Shown: in pieces, positions 1 to 6,164 of the stretch
How the letters are laid out: each line of letters opens with the position of its first letter
Position numbering within the stretch: the stretch's first letter is position 1
Assembly: GCA_034003745.1 (NCBI GenBank)
Contig: JAVEYA010000023.1
Coordinates: 1 to 27,757, forward strand
DNA length: 27,757 nt
From: JAVEYA01 sp034003745
GTDB lineage: Bacteria; Bacillota; Peptococcia; DRI-13; PHAD01
Direction: 5' to 3'
Notes under the pieces: generated by a model
What the model saw: only the letters and a program-made list of their open reading frames with translations
Databases searched by the model: none
Told to the model about the DNA's origin: nothing
Translations under genes and position numbers: made by a program

Positions 1-2
1 TC

Positions 3-599
3 TGGAGGGAATCTTTCTTTCCCTGGCCTGACTTGTTCCATCTTCTCCCCCGGAAGCGCCTTAATATACCGCAAGGCTGTTTTATAAGAGGGAGTGAAGA
101 CGAAGGAAACATTAGGAGATATAATATGTTTATTTTTTGCCTGCCCGCTATTCTGACGCGTTTTCTCCAGGATTATGACAATTATGTGAAAGCCTTTCCG
201 GACAGGAAGAAACCCGCAGTCTATACAATTGTTAACTGCGGTTTCCCGGAACCGGAAAATAATACGGAAGCTGTGCGCGTTATCCGCTGTTTTGGCCAAA
301 GGATTGGCGCGGAGTTCCGCTCCGGCGTACTAATCGGCGGCGGTGGCATGCTGACGGAGGCTTTGGATTCGCCGATGGTGAAGAAAGTGATTGCGGATAT
401 CAGCCGGGCGATTACCCGGATGAAGGAGGAAATCACGAGCGGTCAGGGGGGAGCGTCGGAAGATGTCCTGACTAAGGTAAGGGTCCCACGCCTTCTCTAT
501 TTCTTTATGGGCGGCATGGGCTGGCGCATGGCGGCCAAGAAATACGGCCTGAAAAAGAAGGAACTGTACGCCCGACCGTATATGCCTTCGTCCATTTAA
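3..599 (+). CDS. Flavodoxin-like NAD(P)H/FMN oxidoreductase, 5'-partial or decayed
   Basis: The reading frame is open to the left edge, so the gene may begin outside the window. The recognisable part is the second half of a flavodoxin-fold oxidoreductase. A stretch YTIVNCGFPEPENN followed by a GGGGML motif resembles the core of clostridial flavoproteins of the form 'YAIVNCGF.E...N...GIGGGEML'. The end carries a basic KKYGLKKKELYARPY tail. The strand-loop before it (MFIFCLPAILTRFLQDY) looks about ten residues shorter than in relatives, where a 'PLYVDSIPSHL' type segment is expected, so an in-frame deletion is possible. There is a good AGGAG at 114-118 seven bases before an ATG at 126, which could initiate a 157-residue remnant. 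The fold is inferred from motifs; no substrate can be named. With the adjacent gene stub this looks like an eroding region. Confidence 0.5.
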   Translation, partial: WRESFFPWPDLFHLLPRKRLNIPQGCFIRGSEDEGNIRRYNMFIFCLPAILTRFLQDYDNYVKAFPDRKKPAVYTIVNCGFPEPENNTEAVRVIRCFGQRIGAEFRSGVLIGGGGMLTEALDSPMVKKVIADISRAITRMKEEITSGQGGASEDVLTKVRVPRLLYFFMGGMGWRMAAKKYGLKKKELYARPYMPSSI

Positions 600-625
600 T
601 CCGGTAATGCCGGAGGAGGCGCCTG

Positions 626-739
626 GTGGATATCAAGATACACAATCTGGGCGGATATGTCGTGAACAACTACCTGCTGGAAACGCCGCAAGGCCTTATC
701 GCCATCGACACCGGCGTTACATGGACCACCGGGAACTGA
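626..739 (+). pseudogene. 5' stub of a metallo-beta-lactamase-fold hydrolase gene
   Basis: A GTG codon at 626 follows GGAGGAGG (612-619) at normal spacing and opens 37 codons. The translation includes LGGYVVNNYLLETPQG and then LIAIDTGV, the typical N-terminal strand pair of MBL-fold hydrolases ('...N.Y.....LIDTG'). The frame then hits TGA at 737-739, before the zinc-binding HxHxDH motif, and no continuation is seen in other frames before the promoter at 794. It is therefore a truncated remnant, not a working enzyme. The rest of the roughly 290-base gap up to 890 holds only the promoter and operator listed separately. Confidence 0.6.
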
Positions 740-793
740 TACGGCCAAAATAAGAAATAGTATTAATATTTTTAAAAAAATATTTTCCGCGAA

Positions 794-823
794 TTGACTC
801 ATGACAGGGTGTCATATTATAAT
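794..823 (+). promoter_or_regulatory. SigA-type promoter of the zinc-ribbon/tetR/DUF1538/PII-like operon
   Basis: TTGACT at 794-799 and a perfect TATAAT at 818-823 are separated by 18 bases. It is the only strong promoter seen before the gene at 891. The spacer and -10 are covered by the inverted-repeat operator, so a bound repressor would block RNA polymerase. Confidence 0.8.
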
Positions 824-844
824 ATAAATATGACACCCTGTCAT
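801..844. promoter_or_regulatory. Double palindromic operator, probably for the TetR regulator
   Basis: An 18-bp arm at 801-818 is repeated as an exact inverted copy at 827-844 with 8 bp between. Each arm contains its own palindrome, TGACA-GGG-TGTCA at 802-814 and TGACA-CCC-TGTCA at 831-843, with centres 29 bp apart. TGACA-Nx-TGTCA dyads are common TetR-family operators. The first box lies between the -35 and -10 and the second just downstream of the -10. A TetR gene lies about 460 bases downstream in the same apparent operon, so autorepression is the simplest reading. Which protein binds is inference. Confidence 0.75.
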
Positions 845-890
845 ATTTTGCGCTAACCTGAGTAGAATAAGACACGGAAGGAGAATGGGG

Positions 891-1286
891 ATGAAAGCAT
901 GGCTGCAGCGTTTTATGTACGGACGTTATGGACAGGACGATCTTAGCCGCTTCCTCACTGTTTTGGCCCTGATATTTGGCGCTATAGCGCTATGGATGAA
1001 GTGGCAGCTTTTGAATTCTTTGGCGGTCGTCTTATTGTTCTTTTGTCTCTTCCGTGTATTTTCCCGCAATGCGGAAAAACGCAGGCGGGAAAACCTTTCC
1101 TTCCTTCGTCTAAAAAATAAGATCGTCCGTTCATTGAACCAACGAAAATTGCGCTTCAGTCAAAGGAAAACCCACCGCTTCTACACCTGTCCTTCCTGTC
1201 GGCAACAATTGCGTGTGCCCAGAGGAAAAGGAAGTATCGTCGTCCGTTGTCCCAAGTGCCGGACGTCCTTTGGGGAAAAAACCTGA
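891..1286 (+). CDS. Small membrane protein with C-terminal zinc ribbon
   Basis: This 131-residue protein starts with a short amphipathic WLQRFMYGRYG segment. It has two closely spaced hydrophobic helices (about residues 20-35 and 40-55), a very basic linker, and a C-terminal zinc ribbon with Cys100-x2-Cys103 and Cys120-x2-Cys123. Uncharacterised clostridial 'zinc-ribbon domain' membrane proteins share this layout. The ATG at 891 is preferred because AAGGAG (878-883) lies seven bases upstream; an in-frame ATG at 885 would be only one base from it. It is the first gene after the operator-covered promoter, and TetR follows after 15 bases, so co-expression is likely. Function is unknown; a cytoplasmic ribbon tethered to the membrane is inferred from topology. 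Confidence 0.75.
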   Translation: MKAWLQRFMYGRYGQDDLSRFLTVLALIFGAIALWMKWQLLNSLAVVLLFFCLFRVFSRNAEKRRRENLSFLRLKNKIVRSLNQRKLRFSQRKTHRFYTCPSCRQQLRVPRGKGSIVVRCPKCRTSFGEKT

Positions 1287-1301
1287 AACGGGGTAAAAAG
1301 C

Positions 1302-1937
1302 ATGCCTACCAAGACCTTTTTTAATTTGCCGGAAGAAAAACGGAATAAGCTGCTGGAAGCCATTCATGAAGAATTTTCCCGCGTATCCTTTGAGGAAGTA
1401 TCCATCAATCAGATTATCAGGATGGCCGGGATTCCCCGCGGCAGCTTCTATCAATATTTTGAGGATAAAAAGGATATGCTGCGCTATCTGCTGAGCGATT
1501 ACCAGGAGATGCTGAAAGGGCACGCCTTAGTGAGCCTGGAGCGAAATGGGGGCGATTTATTTCAGATGTTCCTCGATATTTTTGATTTCACTTATGGATA
1601 TGTCACGGAGGAGAAGAACAACGCCTTTTTCAAAAATCTCTTTGCGGATATTTCGGTGAATGCCGAGTTTTTGCGCCACCGGGCCCATAAGGCCGGCCAA
1701 AATACTTTCGGTGAATTTATCGGTGAACTGCTTCCTTATATTGATATGGATGCGCTGGATATCCGCAATGAAGATGATTTCGGCAATATGCTGGGCGTCT
1801 TATTACCCCTGACCGGAGAAGCCTTTACTACAGCTTTCTTTGATATATCCGGCTATGCGCAGATCCGTTTGCGTTACACCCAGCGGCTGGAGCTATTGAA
1901 AAGGGGCTTCTTGAAAGCAAAAGGGGCCAAGACATAA
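1302..1937 (+). CDS. TetR/AcrR family transcriptional regulator
   Basis: A 211-residue protein with a TetR N-terminal helix-turn-helix at about residues 10-56. It includes FEEVSINQIIRMAGIPRGSFYQYFEDK, split here as the recognition core IPRGSFYQYF, which is diagnostic of the family. The remaining helical C-terminal part would hold the ligand pocket and dimer interface, and its ligand cannot be read from the sequence. The gene lies 15 bases after the zinc-ribbon gene and 66 bases before the DUF1538 gene, all in one direction, with no promoter seen between. Its ribosome site is weak (GGGGT at 1290-1294). The dyads at 802-843 are its most likely operators, making it an autorepressor that also controls the two downstream genes. 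Confidence 0.88.
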   Translation: MPTKTFFNLPEEKRNKLLEAIHEEFSRVSFEEVSINQIIRMAGIPRGSFYQYFEDKKDMLRYLLSDYQEMLKGHALVSLERNGGDLFQMFLDIFDFTYGYVTEEKNNAFFKNLFADISVNAEFLRHRAHKAGQNTFGEFIGELLPYIDMDALDIRNEDDFGNMLGVLLPLTGEAFTTAFFDISGYAQIRLRYTQRLELLKRGFLKAKGAKT

Positions 1938-2003
1938 ATGTGAGGGGATTCAGGAAGTCATCTGGGCTGTCCGGGATATGATCTATCAGAAGGGAGAGTT
2001 GCA

Positions 2004-3536
2004 ATGAAGAAAAATTTAAAGATAAAAATTAAGGAAGCGCTATCCTCTGTACTGCCCATAACGGCAATCGTGCTTTTTTTAAGTGTGACGGTAGTTCCTA
2101 TGCCGATCGGAACTATTCTGCTGTTTATGACAGGCGCCGTGCTGCTGATTGTAGGAATGGGTTTGTTTTCCCTGGGCGCGGATGTAGCCATGCTCCCCAT
2201 GGGGGAAGGAATCGGCACTGAGCTTACCAAATCACAAAAGGTTGGTTTCGTAACCGCTGTAGCCTTTATTCTGGGCTTACTGATTACCATCGCCGAACCG
2301 GATCTGCAGGTTTTGGCCCATCAGGTGCCTACGATTCCCGATATGGTATTGATTATTACAGTGGCGCTGGGTGTGGGGATTTTCCTGGCGATTGCCGCGC
2401 TGCGTACATTTTTTAAGATTCATCTTACGCATGTGTTCATTTTTTTCTATGCCCTTGTTTTCATTCTGGCTGTCTTCGCTCCCGGAGATTTCGTCTCCAT
2501 GGCTTTTGACAGCGGCGGGGTCACTACGGGTCCGATTACCGTTCCTTTTATTATGGCGCTGGGTGTGGGCCTGGCTTCCATCCGTAGCGGCAAGGGGGCT
2601 CAGGACGACAGTTTCGGCTTGGTGGGCATTGCCAGTATTGGCCCTATTTTAACGGTGCTGGTCTTGGGCATATGGTATAATCCTTCCATAGCGGATTACA
2701 CTGCCGCTGTTATTCCGGATGTGCTTACAACCAAAGACGTTGCGCAGCAGTTCGGCGCAGGCATTCTTGTTTACTTTAGAGAGGTCTGCGTGGCGCTTAT
2801 TCCCATTGTCTTGTTTTTTATTGTTTTTCAATTGATTTCGAAAAGATTTAAAAAGCGCCAGTTAATCAAGATCGGGGTGGGGCTGGTTTATACGCTGGGC
2901 GGGCTGGTCCTCTTTCTGACCGGGGTAAACATCGGTTTTCTCCCCACAGGCCACTATATCGGCGCGGAGATCACCGCTTCCCCATATGCGTGGCTGCTCC
3001 TTCCGCTAAGTATGGTGATCGGTTATTTTATTGTTGCCGCGGAACCGGCTGTACATGTTCTGAACAAACAAGTAGAGGGTGTCTCACACGGAGCCATCCC
3101 CTATAAATCCATGCAGCGGAGCCTGGCTATCGGTATGGCCGCTGCTTTGGCCCTGGCCATGGTCCGTGTGTTGACCGGCATATCGATCTTTTGGTTTTTG
3201 ATTCCGGGATATTTGGCTGCGCTCATTCTGAGCTTTTTCGTGCCGAAGATTTTTATGGGGATTGCCTTTGACAGCGGCGGCGTTGTCAGCGGACCGATGA
3301 CCGCTACTTTTCTGCTGCCCTTTGCCATAGGGGCGTGCGGAAGTGCGGGGGGCAATATCATGACGGATGCTTTCGGCATTGTCGCCATGGTTGCTATGAT
3401 GCCGCTGATCAGCATCCAGCTGATGGGCCTGATGTATGACAGGAAAATGAAGGCCGCTGCTGCAGAGACTGATGTCAGCCAACTGGAGACGGAAGATGTC
3501 ATTGTCGATTACGAGGAGGGAAAAGCCGATGCATAA
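2004..3536 (+). CDS. DUF1538 family polytopic membrane protein
   Basis: A 510-residue, highly hydrophobic protein with roughly a dozen membrane segments, matching the DUF1538 family, which has no settled function. The two halves are internal duplicates. AEPDLQVLAHQV around Glu98 is echoed by AEPAVHVLNKQV around Glu347. FDSGGVTTGPIT (Asp169) is echoed by FDSGGVVSGPMT (Asp423). LPMGEGIG is echoed by LPTGHYIG. Such repeated polar loops inside membrane segments suggest a transporter or channel with pseudo-twofold symmetry, but no substrate can be named. The start has AGGGAGA (about 1990-1996) upstream. The stop overlaps the start of the PII-like gene by eight bases, implying translational coupling. 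DUF1538 genes beside PII-like genes are a recurring arrangement in my recollection, consistent with a regulated transporter. Confidence 0.85.
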   Translation: MKKNLKIKIKEALSSVLPITAIVLFLSVTVVPMPIGTILLFMTGAVLLIVGMGLFSLGADVAMLPMGEGIGTELTKSQKVGFVTAVAFILGLLITIAEPDLQVLAHQVPTIPDMVLIITVALGVGIFLAIAALRTFFKIHLTHVFIFFYALVFILAVFAPGDFVSMAFDSGGVTTGPITVPFIMALGVGLASIRSGKGAQDDSFGLVGIASIGPILTVLVLGIWYNPSIADYTAAVIPDVLTTKDVAQQFGAGILVYFREVCVALIPIVLFFIVFQLISKRFKKRQLIKIGVGLVYTLGGLVLFLTGVNIGFLPTGHYIGAEITASPYAWLLLPLSMVIGYFIVAAEPAVHVLNKQVEGVSHGAIPYKSMQRSLAIGMAAALALAMVRVLTGISIFWFLIPGYLAALILSFFVPKIFMGIAFDSGGVVSGPMTATFLLPFAIGACGSAGGNIMTDAFGIVAMVAMMPLISIQLMGLMYDRKMKAAAAETDVSQLETEDVIVDYEEGKADA

Positions 3537-4224
3537 GGACATAAACCGGGGCATTATCAAACTCTTGGTGACCATTGTGGACCGGGGAAACGGGCCGAAA
3601 ATCGCGGAAATCTATAAGCAGGAACATCTGTATTTTCATTTTCTCTGCTTCGGATTGGGTACGGCCAGTTCGGAGATACTCGACTATCTGGGCATTGGAG
3701 AAACGGAGAAGGATGTGGTGATTACCCTGACGCCGCATGGCAAAATACCGGCGCTGCTCGCGCTTGTTTCCGAGAAAATGAAACTGAAAAAACCCGGTCA
3801 TGGAATTGCTTTTACCCTGCCGATATCAGGGATCGGTAACATTATGTCCCAATTATTAACACAGGAGGAACGCACAAATATGGAAAATGAAATCAGTAAA
3901 ATGGAAGCCACTGCGAAATATACGTTGATCCTGGCAATTGTTAACCGTGGCTATGACGATATGGTTATGGCTGCCGCCAAAGAAGCGGGAGCGACGGGGG
4001 GGACCCTGCTCGACGCCAGGGGGATGGGATATGAAAATGCGGAAAAATTTCTGGGTATTTCCATCCAAGCGGAAAAGACCATCCTGTTCATTCTTTGTAA
4101 CAAAGCGGATAAACATGCGATTATGCAGGCGATCAATCAGTCCGCCGGGATAAAGACCGAAGCAAGAGGCATCATCCTGTCTTTGGCTGTGGAGGATGTC
4201 CTCGGCCTCCGCAGCCCGGGATAA
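3529..4224 (+). CDS. Tandem PII-like (nitrogen-regulatory P-II superfamily) protein
   Basis: A 231-residue protein made of two PII-like ferredoxin-fold domains. The first (about residues 5-110) has LLVTIVDRGNGPKIAEIYK and a KPGHGIAFTLPI strand. The second (about 130-225) has YTLILAIVNRGYDDMVM, the loop GATGGTLLDARG (about 154-165) and a final strand ending in AVEDVLGL. Ordinary PII proteins have one domain of about 110 residues and form trimers, so a fused pair is unusual. The ATG at 3529 is chosen because GAGGAGGG at 3513-3520 precedes it; it overlaps the DUF1538 stop by eight bases. A strong internal AGGAGG (3863-3868) precedes an in-frame ATG at 3880, so the second domain might also be made alone. 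By analogy with PII partners such as AmtB-GlnK it probably gates the DUF1538 protein; ligand unknown. Confidence 0.8.
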   Translation: MHKDINRGIIKLLVTIVDRGNGPKIAEIYKQEHLYFHFLCFGLGTASSEILDYLGIGETEKDVVITLTPHGKIPALLALVSEKMKLKKPGHGIAFTLPISGIGNIMSQLLTQEERTNMENEISKMEATAKYTLILAIVNRGYDDMVMAAAKEAGATGGTLLDARGMGYENAEKFLGISIQAEKTILFILCNKADKHAIMQAINQSAGIKTEARGIILSLAVEDVLGLRSPG

Positions 4225-4267
4225 GTACAAACTTAAGTGGGAATATTTAGCCGTAAATTTGAATAAG

Positions 4268-4335
4268 TTAGCTAAGAAATAACAAACTCTTGACAAATTA
4301 GCTAATATATAAGTATAATTTTAATATATAGCTAA
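4268..4335. promoter_or_regulatory. Three TAGCTAA boxes at 30-bp period (probable operator)
   Basis: TAGCTAA occurs at 4269-4275, 4299-4305 and 4329-4335, exactly 30 bp apart, so all three face the same side of the helix. The first two are full TTAGCTAA palindromes (4268-4275 and 4298-4305). They lie upstream of the -35, in the spacer, and downstream of the -10. Phd/YefM antitoxins bind palindromes at their own promoters, so the N-terminal domain of the next gene is the natural candidate ligand; that link is inference. Confidence 0.7.
4290..4319 (+). promoter_or_regulatory. Consensus SigA promoter of the Phd-Uma2 gene
   Basis: A perfect TTGACA (4290-4295) and a perfect TATAAT (4314-4319) with an 18-base spacer. 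It is the strongest-looking promoter in the window. The central TTAGCTAA box falls inside the spacer, which suggests tight repression of a strong promoter. Confidence 0.88.
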
Positions 4336-4355
4336 ATTAAATGGGAGGGTCTGTT

Positions 4356-5081
4356 ATGAGAGTGCCGTCGACGGATGTCCAGAATAATTTCGGCAAATAC
4401 CTGAAGTTTGTGGAGGTAAACGAAGAAATCATCATTACCAAAAACGGCAAAGATGTGGCCAGGATAGTGCCCTGTGAAGGCCCGGACGCCGGCCTTATCG
4501 CCGAAGGGGCCATGGAATACCAGACCCGGGCGGGCTGGGTGACCTATGAGGAATTTCTGGAACTGACGGAGGCTTCCGAGCAGCGCTTTGAGCTGATTGA
4601 CGGCGTCGTTTACAATCTTGCGGCGCCTTCTTATGATCACCAAATCGCAATTCATGAAATTCACGGTACATTCTATAACTGGTTTAAAAATAAAAAATGC
4701 GTTCCCCTGACTTCGCCCTTTGATGTCACGTTGATGAAGGCGGCGGATAACATTTGTGTCGTCCAGCCGGACATCATCGTAATCTGTGACCGGGATAACA
4801 TGGACAAAAAGGGCAAGTACAAAGGAGTCCCCACCCTGGTGGTGGAAGTGCTTTCACCTTCCACCCGCAGCAAGGATATACTAAAGAAAACGGATCTGTA
4901 CAGACAGTGCGGAGTCCGGGAGTACTGGATGGTTGACCCTAAAAATAAACAGGTGCTGGTGTATACGCTCGATAATAATGAGATAGCCAACAGTATCGTA
5001 TTTCAGCAAGGGGTCCACGAGTATGCGGAGTCAGCCTGTTTCACCGGTCTGAAGGTGGCGCTGAAGGACGTATTTTTATAA
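4356..5081 (+). CDS. Phd/YefM antitoxin domain fused to Uma2-family nuclease domain
   Basis: A 241-residue protein with two parts. Residues 1 to about 45 (VPSTDVQNNFGKYL ... IIITKNGKDVARIVP) match the Phd/YefM DNA-binding antitoxin fold. From about residue 60 to the end is a Uma2 (DUF820) domain of the PD-(D/E)xK nuclease superfamily. Its candidate catalytic residues are Asp139 in QPDI and Glu164 in VVEVLSPST, followed by Asp174, Lys178 and Tyr182; the active site looks intact. The ATG at 4356 follows GGGAGG (4343-4348) by seven bases, so the upstream in-frame ATG at 4341 is rejected. No separate toxin or antitoxin gene lies beside it. It may be a self-regulating nuclease, with the N-terminus acting on the TAGCTAA boxes. 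Uma2 domains are abundant but poorly understood, and the cellular target is unknown. Confidence 0.82.
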   Translation: MRVPSTDVQNNFGKYLKFVEVNEEIIITKNGKDVARIVPCEGPDAGLIAEGAMEYQTRAGWVTYEEFLELTEASEQRFELIDGVVYNLAAPSYDHQIAIHEIHGTFYNWFKNKKCVPLTSPFDVTLMKAADNICVVQPDIIVICDRDNMDKKGKYKGVPTLVVEVLSPSTRSKDILKKTDLYRQCGVREYWMVDPKNKQVLVYTLDNNEIANSIVFQQGVHEYAESACFTGLKVALKDVFL

Positions 5082-5181
5082 TATTTGCGAACGAATTACG
5101 AAATTGTGGCTGTTCAAAAAAGCAGTATTTTTATACAATAATCAGGAGAGGAATTGTCCAAACGTGAGGTGAACAGTCAAA

Positions 5182-6015
5182 ATGCGCCCTGAACCGATTG
5201 AATTTGATAAAAACAGACCGGTCCGGGTGTGCGTAGCGAGCGGCAATCGTTATCCTTACCATTGGCACACCGCGCTGGAGATTATCCAGGTGCTGGAGGG
5301 CAAGGTCAACATCGGCCTGGGCGATGACGAACTGGTACTCACAGCGGGTGATATCGCTATTGCAAACATGGAGGAGCTTCACCGTCTGACGGGCGATGGG
5401 GCAGACAAAATCCTGTTTATTCAGATTGATGAAAAATTTTGTCGTCGTGTTCTGCCGCGGCATTATCTTTTTATATATTGCTGCTCGCCTTACCATGAAT
5501 CCCGGGCGCCGGCAAAGTATCAGGCTCTGAAGGAATATATCACCCGCCTGGCGGCTTTATACGGAACAGGCCCAGGCCCGGGTTCATCTGATATTGCTGC
5601 TGTGGAGAAGCTGCTGCAGGAAATGCTGACTTATCTTGCTTATCATTTTGACCTCCTGCGCTGGGGTTACGGTACCCAGGCTTTTGACGAGAAGCGCGTT
5701 ACCCGGCTGCGCTGCCTGGCTAAGCATACGACCAGCGACCCTGAGGTGCAGAGGGGCCTGAAGGATCTGGCCGCTGAATTAGGCGTCAGTCTCCAGCACC
5801 TATCCAGTGATATCAGCGAACGGTTCGGCATGACTTTTCAGGAACTATTGTGTTACGGCCGCTGTGAGCGGGCGGCCAGGCTGCTCTTAGGCAGCGACAG
5901 ACGCGTTGTGGATATCGCGGAGGAGTGCGGCTTTTCCGATGCCAAATACCTGATAAAATATTTTAAGCGAACCTTCCATTGCACCCCCTCGGAATTCCGT
6001 AAAAACCATAAATAG
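5182..6015 (+). CDS. AraC-family transcriptional regulator (first paralogue)
   Basis: A 277-residue regulator. The N-terminal half is a cupin-type AraC ligand-binding domain, with YPYHWHTALEI at about residues 24-34, then the GDDELVLTAGDIAIANMEELHR sensing barrel, of which LTAGDIAI is the core. The C-terminal AraC DNA-binding domain with two helix-turn-helix units spans about 185-277, ending in VDIAEECGFSDAKYLIKYFK and CTPSEFRK. A GAGGTGA (5165-5171) precedes the ATG. It is followed at once by a terminator, so it appears monocistronic. A close paralogue lies directly downstream. No ligand can be assigned; the histidine-containing cupin could bind a sugar or small acid. Confidence 0.87.
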   Translation: MRPEPIEFDKNRPVRVCVASGNRYPYHWHTALEIIQVLEGKVNIGLGDDELVLTAGDIAIANMEELHRLTGDGADKILFIQIDEKFCRRVLPRHYLFIYCCSPYHESRAPAKYQALKEYITRLAALYGTGPGPGSSDIAAVEKLLQEMLTYLAYHFDLLRWGYGTQAFDEKRVTRLRCLAKHTTSDPEVQRGLKDLAAELGVSLQHLSSDISERFGMTFQELLCYGRCERAARLLLGSDRRVVDIAEECGFSDAKYLIKYFKRTFHCTPSEFRKNHK

Positions 6016-6028
6016 GGCCAAAGGGAGA

Positions 6029-6059
6029 AAACCCACGGGAAGGTGGGTTTATTTTTTTT
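6029..6059 (+). terminator. Rho-independent terminator after the first araC-type gene
   Basis: An 8-bp perfect stem (AAACCCAC at 6029-6036 with GTGGGTTT at 6043-6050) has a 6-base loop and is followed by eight T at 6052-6059. It ends transcription 14 bases past the stop codon and separates the two regulators. Confidence 0.9.
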
Positions 6060-6164
6060 GCTTTTTTTAAGGAAAAAAATTTAAAAAAGCTTAAAAGTGT
6101 CAATGCGCGGCGCCGGCAAATTAAGTACAGTAGGAGCAATGAGAAAAATGGAAGGAGATGTCGG

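Noticed and set aside
596..802. Minus-strand ORF of 68 codons with a hydrophobic stretch near the tetR-operon promoter
   Set aside because: It runs antisense across the MBL-fold remnant and the promoter, has no ribosome site, and the hydrophobic run comes from AT-rich DNA.
3101..3502. Long minus-strand ORFs opposite the DUF1538 gene
   Set aside because: They mirror a membrane-protein gene in a GC-rich codon context, have low-complexity composition and no start signals.
5111..5139. Promoter for the first araC-type gene (TGTTCA-17-TACAAT)
   Set aside because: The -10 is acceptable but the -35 matches only three of six bases, so it is not listed as a feature.
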